NCBI RefSeq assembly: GCF_024305245.1
Contig: NZ_JAMWYX010000001.1
Span: forward strand, 186,001-250,000
DNA: 64,000 nucleotides
Direction: 5' to 3'
Source of the DNA: Erythrobacter sp.
Lineage (GTDB): Bacteria > Pseudomonadota > Alphaproteobacteria > Sphingomonadales > Sphingomonadaceae
Shown piece by piece: positions 60,927 to 64,000 of the stretch. The first letter of the stretch is position 1, and every line of letters starts with the position of its first letter. A model generated the notes under the pieces. It did not search any database, was not told where the DNA came from, and worked only from the letters and a program-made list of their open reading frames with translations. A program made the position numbers and the translations under genes.

Positions 60927-62119
60927 CCGTTTCAGAACCCATTATCCGCCTCGCCGCCAAGGGCGACGGCGTGACCGCCTCTGGCCGCCATGTCTCCGGA
61001 GGCGTGCCGGGGGACACTGTCGATGCCGAAGGAAAGATCGCTGCCGGGCCGCACCACATCGCGCCCGCCTGCCGCCACTTCGCCACCTGCGGCGGGTGCC
61101 AGTTGCAGCACGCCGATGACGCGGTGCTGGCCGATTTCGTGCGCGATCGGGTCGCCAATGCCGCCAGGGGACAGGGGTTGGAGCCTGCCGAACTGCTCGC
61201 CGTCCACCTGTCACCCCCCGCCACTCGCCGCCGCGCAGGGTTGCACGGTCTGCGCACGGCAAGGGGCGCGGTGCTGGGCTACCGCGAGGGCGGATCGCAC
61301 CGGGTGGTCGACCTTGCCGAATGTCCGGTGCTGCATCCAATGCTGGCTGCGCTGATCACGCCGCTGCGGCGGTTCGTGGCGGCGAATGGGCCGAAAGGCA
61401 TGGTCGGGATCGACCTGACGCTCGCCGATCAGGGGGTCGACGCGAACCTGACGCAATTCCCGCTCGAAGGGCTGGGACCGACCGAAGCGGCGCTCGATTT
61501 CGCGCGCGAACAGGGGCTGGCGCGGCTTACCATCGATCAGGGCTATGGCCCCGAAACCCTGTGGGAGCCGGAACCGGTTACGGTGACACTTTCGGGTGTG
61601 CCGGTGGGCCTGCCGCCCGGTGCGTTCCTGCAGGCCACCGCCGATGCTGAGGCCCGTATGGTTGCGGATGCCGCCGAATGGCTCGGCGATGCGCGGATGG
61701 TGGCCGATCTGTTCGCGGGGCTTGGCACCTTCGCCTTCGGCCTGCGTCAGGGGCGCAAGGTGCTGGCCGTGGAGGCCGAGCGTGCGGCGCATCTCGCCTG
61801 CAAAACCGCCGGAGCGCTGGCGGGCAACACCGTTCTGGCGCTCCACCGCGATCTGTTCCGCAACCCGCTACAACCGGCGGAGCTCAATCGCTTCGATGCC
61901 GTGTTGCTCGATCCGCCGCGTGCAGGCGCGCGGGCGCAGGTGGCCGAGATTGCCGCGAGCACCGTTGCCCGCGTGGTCTATGTCAGCTGCAACCCGTCAA
62001 GCTGGGCGCGTGATGCCGCGACGCTGGCCGAAGCGGGCTTTCGCCTGACGAAACTGCGCCCGGTGGGCCAGTTCCGCTGGTCGACCCATGTCGAACTGGT
62101 CAGCCTGTTCGAACGTTAG
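60923..62119 (+). CDS. RlmD/RumA-like 23S rRNA uracil-5-methyltransferase
   Basis: A TrmA/RlmD-family RNA methyltransferase of 398 residues. Fe-S cysteines are in CRHFATCGGCQLQH and ECPVLHP, as in RlmD. The SAM motif VADLFAGLGTFAFGL, VLLDPPRAGAR and VSCNPSSWARDA with the catalytic Cys follow. It begins at GTG overlapping the nnr stop. The TRAM domain seen in many relatives is shortened here. Target specificity within 23S rRNA (U1939 or another site) is not resolved. Confidence 0.88.
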   Translation: MTVSEPIIRLAAKGDGVTASGRHVSGGVPGDTVDAEGKIAAGPHHIAPACRHFATCGGCQLQHADDAVLADFVRDRVANAARGQGLEPAELLAVHLSPPATRRRAGLHGLRTARGAVLGYREGGSHRVVDLAECPVLHPMLAALITPLRRFVAANGPKGMVGIDLTLADQGVDANLTQFPLEGLGPTEAALDFAREQGLARLTIDQGYGPETLWEPEPVTVTLSGVPVGLPPGAFLQATADAEARMVADAAEWLGDARMVADLFAGLGTFAFGLRQGRKVLAVEAERAAHLACKTAGALAGNTVLALHRDLFRNPLQPAELNRFDAVLLDPPRAGARAQVAEIAASTVARVVYVSCNPSSWARDAATLAEAGFRLTKLRPVGQFRWSTHVELVSLFER

Positions 62120-62907
62120 GAACGCAAAGCCACGAGGATCTGCGCCTGCAGCCAGTCGCGGTGCTCCGGCTCGACATAGGCATGACCTGCGCCTTCGCAG
62201 CGGTGGATGCGCGGATCGGATGCGTCCCATGCCGCCTCGAACACCTGCGCGGTGCGGTCTGCAGTGGCGAGCAGGATGCGCACGTCGCCCGTGAACGCCG
62301 CCAGCCCTGCGCGCATTTCCTGCGCAAGGTCTGAATGCGCCGCTGCCGGAGTAACCGACCGCACCAGCCCGCGCGCCAGCTTGCCCATATTCACCCTGCC
62401 GCCGAGCAGCCGGGCAACCTCGCGCGGGTTGGCGAGCTTTTCGAGATAACGCGCCCGGATTGCGGCCGGGGGCAGGGCCGCGTCGGCGTTCTCGCCCCCG
62501 GCCTCGTGGTCGATCGTCCAGGGGTTCGACAGCACCAGCCCCGACAGCCCTTCGCCGCCCGACAGCATCAGCGCCGAAGCAGCATCGCAATTGCCGAATG
62601 CGACCACGCGAGTGACCTGCGGTGTGATCGCCCGGAAGGCTTCGATTGCGGCGGCGATGTCCTTGGCCGAGTGGCGGAACCCGCGGTTCTCGCCTTCGCT
62701 GTCGCCCACCCCGCGCCGGTCGAAGCGGAATACCGGAAACCCTGCGCGGGCGATGCGAGCGGCCAGTTGCGCCTGCCCGGAAAAAGCGCCCGAGCGGATT
62801 TCGTTGCCGCCGCTGACGATCAGCAGGCCGGTGGTGCCGGGCGCTGTGTCGAGCGTGGCGGCAAGGTGTAACTGCCCGCAGCCGAAGGATAGTGGCAGGC
62901 GGCTCAT
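62116..62907 (-). CDS. Exosortase-A-associated hydrolase 1
   Basis: A 263-residue alpha/beta hydrolase matching the exosortase-A-system-associated hydrolase 1 family. It shows LIVSGGNEIRSGAFSGQAQLAARIARAGFPVFRFDRRGVGDSEGE, split over the strand-turn region, and a nucleophile-loop variant AFGNCDAASALML, in which a Cys replaces the usual Ser of GxSxG. The His is in CEGAGHAYVEPEH. It is next to hydrolase 2, with a four-base overlap. The cluster is linked with exopolysaccharide and PEP-CTERM sorting. Confidence 0.8.
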   Translation of the reverse strand: MSRLPLSFGCGQLHLAATLDTAPGTTGLLIVSGGNEIRSGAFSGQAQLAARIARAGFPVFRFDRRGVGDSEGENRGFRHSAKDIAAAIEAFRAITPQVTRVVAFGNCDAASALMLSGGEGLSGLVLSNPWTIDHEAGGENADAALPPAAIRARYLEKLANPREVARLLGGRVNMGKLARGLVRSVTPAAAHSDLAQEMRAGLAAFTGDVRILLATADRTAQVFEAAWDASDPRIHRCEGAGHAYVEPEHRDWLQAQILVALRS

Positions 62908-63578
62908 GGCGCGCTGCCCGCCACGATTCCTGCGAGAGCATCGGCCTGCGCGCTGTCATCGCCCGGTTCGGCACGCAGCCACAGGCCGTTTCCGCCAAGC
63001 TGGCTTTGCGCGATATCGCTCTGCCCCTCGGCCAGTGCAGGTTCGGCAGATTCGAGTTCGCGGATCATGGCCGCACCCAGCGTCCAGCCGCCCAGCATCA
63101 GCCCTTCGGCGCGGCCCCATTCCATCAGCGCATCGGCATTTTCCTCACGCCCGGCCTCGCGGGCGGCGATGGTGCGGGCGCGGATCAAGCCGCGCAGCAG
63201 CTTAGGGCCGGACTGCGCCGCATAATGCCAGCCGGGCAGGTGTGCGGGCGCGACCAGCGCTCCAGCGCGGATCGCCAGCACGTGGGTTGCGGCAAAGGTG
63301 GTCGCGGCGGCCTGCATCCCTGCCTGCCATCCGGCGAGGGTTTGCCCGCCCAGCGGCGCGAGACTATCATTGCAGCCGGGCAGATCGGGCAGAAAACTGT
63401 CGATCCCCGCGGCATCGAGCCGCCGCATCACCTCGACCGTGAAGCGCCGCAGCTTGTTCGCCTCATCGAACCACGCCGGGCACACCAGCACCCGCCGCGC
63501 GCGCGCGCGATCGAAGGCGACCAGCAATTCATCGGTGGTCGCGCCGTAAGGCCCTGCGATGGTCCACGTGGAAATCAC
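62904..63578 (-). CDS. Exosortase-A-associated hydrolase 2
   Basis: A 224-residue protein resembling exosortase-A-associated hydrolase 2, with VLVCPAWFDEANKLRRFTVEVMRRLDAAGIDSFLPDLPGCNDSLAPLGG in the N-terminal half and an HVLAIRAGAL segment at the nucleophile turn. No clear GxSxG is present, so activity may be altered. It precedes hydrolase 1 in the same operon and follows the acyl carrier protein gene. Confidence 0.74.
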   Translation of the reverse strand: MISTWTIAGPYGATTDELLVAFDRARARRVLVCPAWFDEANKLRRFTVEVMRRLDAAGIDSFLPDLPGCNDSLAPLGGQTLAGWQAGMQAAATTFAATHVLAIRAGALVAPAHLPGWHYAAQSGPKLLRGLIRARTIAAREAGREENADALMEWGRAEGLMLGGWTLGAAMIRELESAEPALAEGQSDIAQSQLGGNGLWLRAEPGDDSAQADALAGIVAGSAP

Positions 63579-63590
63579 GAGGGCAGGGGT

Positions 63591-63887
63591 CTAGCGCGAG
63601 GCAAGCTTGGCCTGAGCGAAGGCTCGCAATGCGCCATAGGTTTCCAGCATCTCGCCGTCGACATCGTCATCCTCGATCACGATGCCGAGGCGGTCTTCCA
63701 TTTCGGTGAGCAGACCGGCAACAGCCATCGAGTCCAGCTCGGGCAGGTGGCCGAACAGGCCCGAATCCGGGCCGAAGGCGGCCGCCTGCGCCGGGTCGAG
63801 GCCCAGCACGTCGGCGATCAAGCCCTTGAGCTCGGAATCGAGCGCAGCCGCTTCGGCTTCGCTCGGGATGGTCGGAATACTGTTCAT
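63591..63887 (-). CDS. Acyl carrier protein, exosortase-A cluster
   Basis: A 98-residue acyl carrier protein with the 4'-phosphopantetheine attachment Ser in HLPELDSMAVAGLL and a following helical EDRLGIVIEDDDV. It is more acidic than hydrolases 1 and 2, as expected. ATG 63911 (MAGILGKP...) is an alternative start. It would carry an acyl group for exopolysaccharide or PEP-CTERM-linked chemistry in this cluster. Confidence 0.85.
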   Translation of the reverse strand: MNSIPTIPSEAEAAALDSELKGLIADVLGLDPAQAAAFGPDSGLFGHLPELDSMAVAGLLTEMEDRLGIVIEDDDVDGEMLETYGALRAFAQAKLASR

Positions 63888-63941
63888 CGGCTTGCCCAAA
63901 ATCCCTGCCATGATCGCTCGGCGCGACCGTGGCCGCGGGGC

Positions 63942-64000
63942 TTAGCCATGCGCAGCCGTGGGTGCAAGCGCTGCGGGGGTCGGTGCGGCGCGCAAGGACC
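63942..64000 (-). CDS. Possible 3' end of another gene of the exosortase cluster
   Basis: On the minus strand one frame is open from the window edge to a TAA at 63942, encoding an Ala/Pro-rich tail ending APTAAHG. It would lie 31-55 bases before the acyl carrier protein gene, as expected for a neighbouring gene in the same operon, for example an acyl-CoA ligase. The stretch is too short to identify, so this is weak evidence. Confidence 0.35.
   Translation of the reverse strand, partial: SLRAAPTPAALAPTAAHG

Overview
The window reads as chromosomal DNA of a GC-rich alphaproteobacterium, most likely of the order Sphingomonadales (Erythrobacteraceae/Sphingomonadaceae). The evidence is gene content and order: sdhCDA, lolCD, an etf-QO gene, an exosortase-A-associated cluster, and intergenic palindromes that translate as VRAELVEA / PFDKLRxNG. 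This assignment is inferred from protein character; no database search was possible. Genes are densely packed, with many 1-4 base start/stop overlaps and few spacers over 150 bases.

Layout. Bases 1-1885 form an AT-rich island carrying what appears to be a STAND/NACHT-type NTPase whose frame is broken at an A6 tract. It is followed by a phage-terminase-like HTH gene (1886-2737). From 2.8 to 14.4 kb lie envelope and DNA-maintenance genes: bamD, a polysaccharide flippase, a sulfotransferase, the recN-ligA-cinA-like run, an orphan PAS histidine kinase, prmA and two SDR dehydrogenases. From 14.4 to 21.3 kb is sdhCDA without sdhB, followed by an unusual set: a saccharopine-dehydrogenase-like protein, a DCC thiol protein, an exported C13 (caspase-fold) peptidase and a phytase-like/cyclophilin fusion.

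From 21.4 to 27.3 kb are a BlaI/BlaR-type pair with a palindromic operator, a neutral zinc protease, 3-hydroxybutyrate dehydrogenase and an M28 lipoprotein peptidase. From 27.3 to 41.5 kb are guaB, an RsmB-like RNA methyltransferase, rppH, a photolyase, a serine hydrolase, a PilZ protein, purF and lolCD. From 41.5 to 50.8 kb are a glutathione peroxidase, dnaE with an in-frame palindromic repeat, an OmpA-family protein, an acyl-CoA ligase, DUF411 and DUF1330 proteins, and a radical SAM gene whose first codons form a perfect parS site. From 50.8 to 62.1 kb are moaB, a lytic transglycosylase, a UDG-like protein, etf-QO, ispE, an N-formylglutamate amidohydrolase, ilvD, nnr and an RlmD/RumA-like methyltransferase. 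The right end (62.1-64 kb) enters an exosortase-A/exopolysaccharide locus with two hydrolases and an acyl carrier protein.

Two families of about 100-base palindromic repeats are scattered through the window: three copies of family A, one of them inside dnaE, and two of family B. Before lolC there is a separate 35-base hairpin tandem repeat. The most unusual items are the frame-broken STAND NTPase, the repeat inside dnaE, the parS/start-codon overlap, the C13 peptidase, the phytase-like/cyclophilin fusion and the repeat ends that supply ribosome binding sites.
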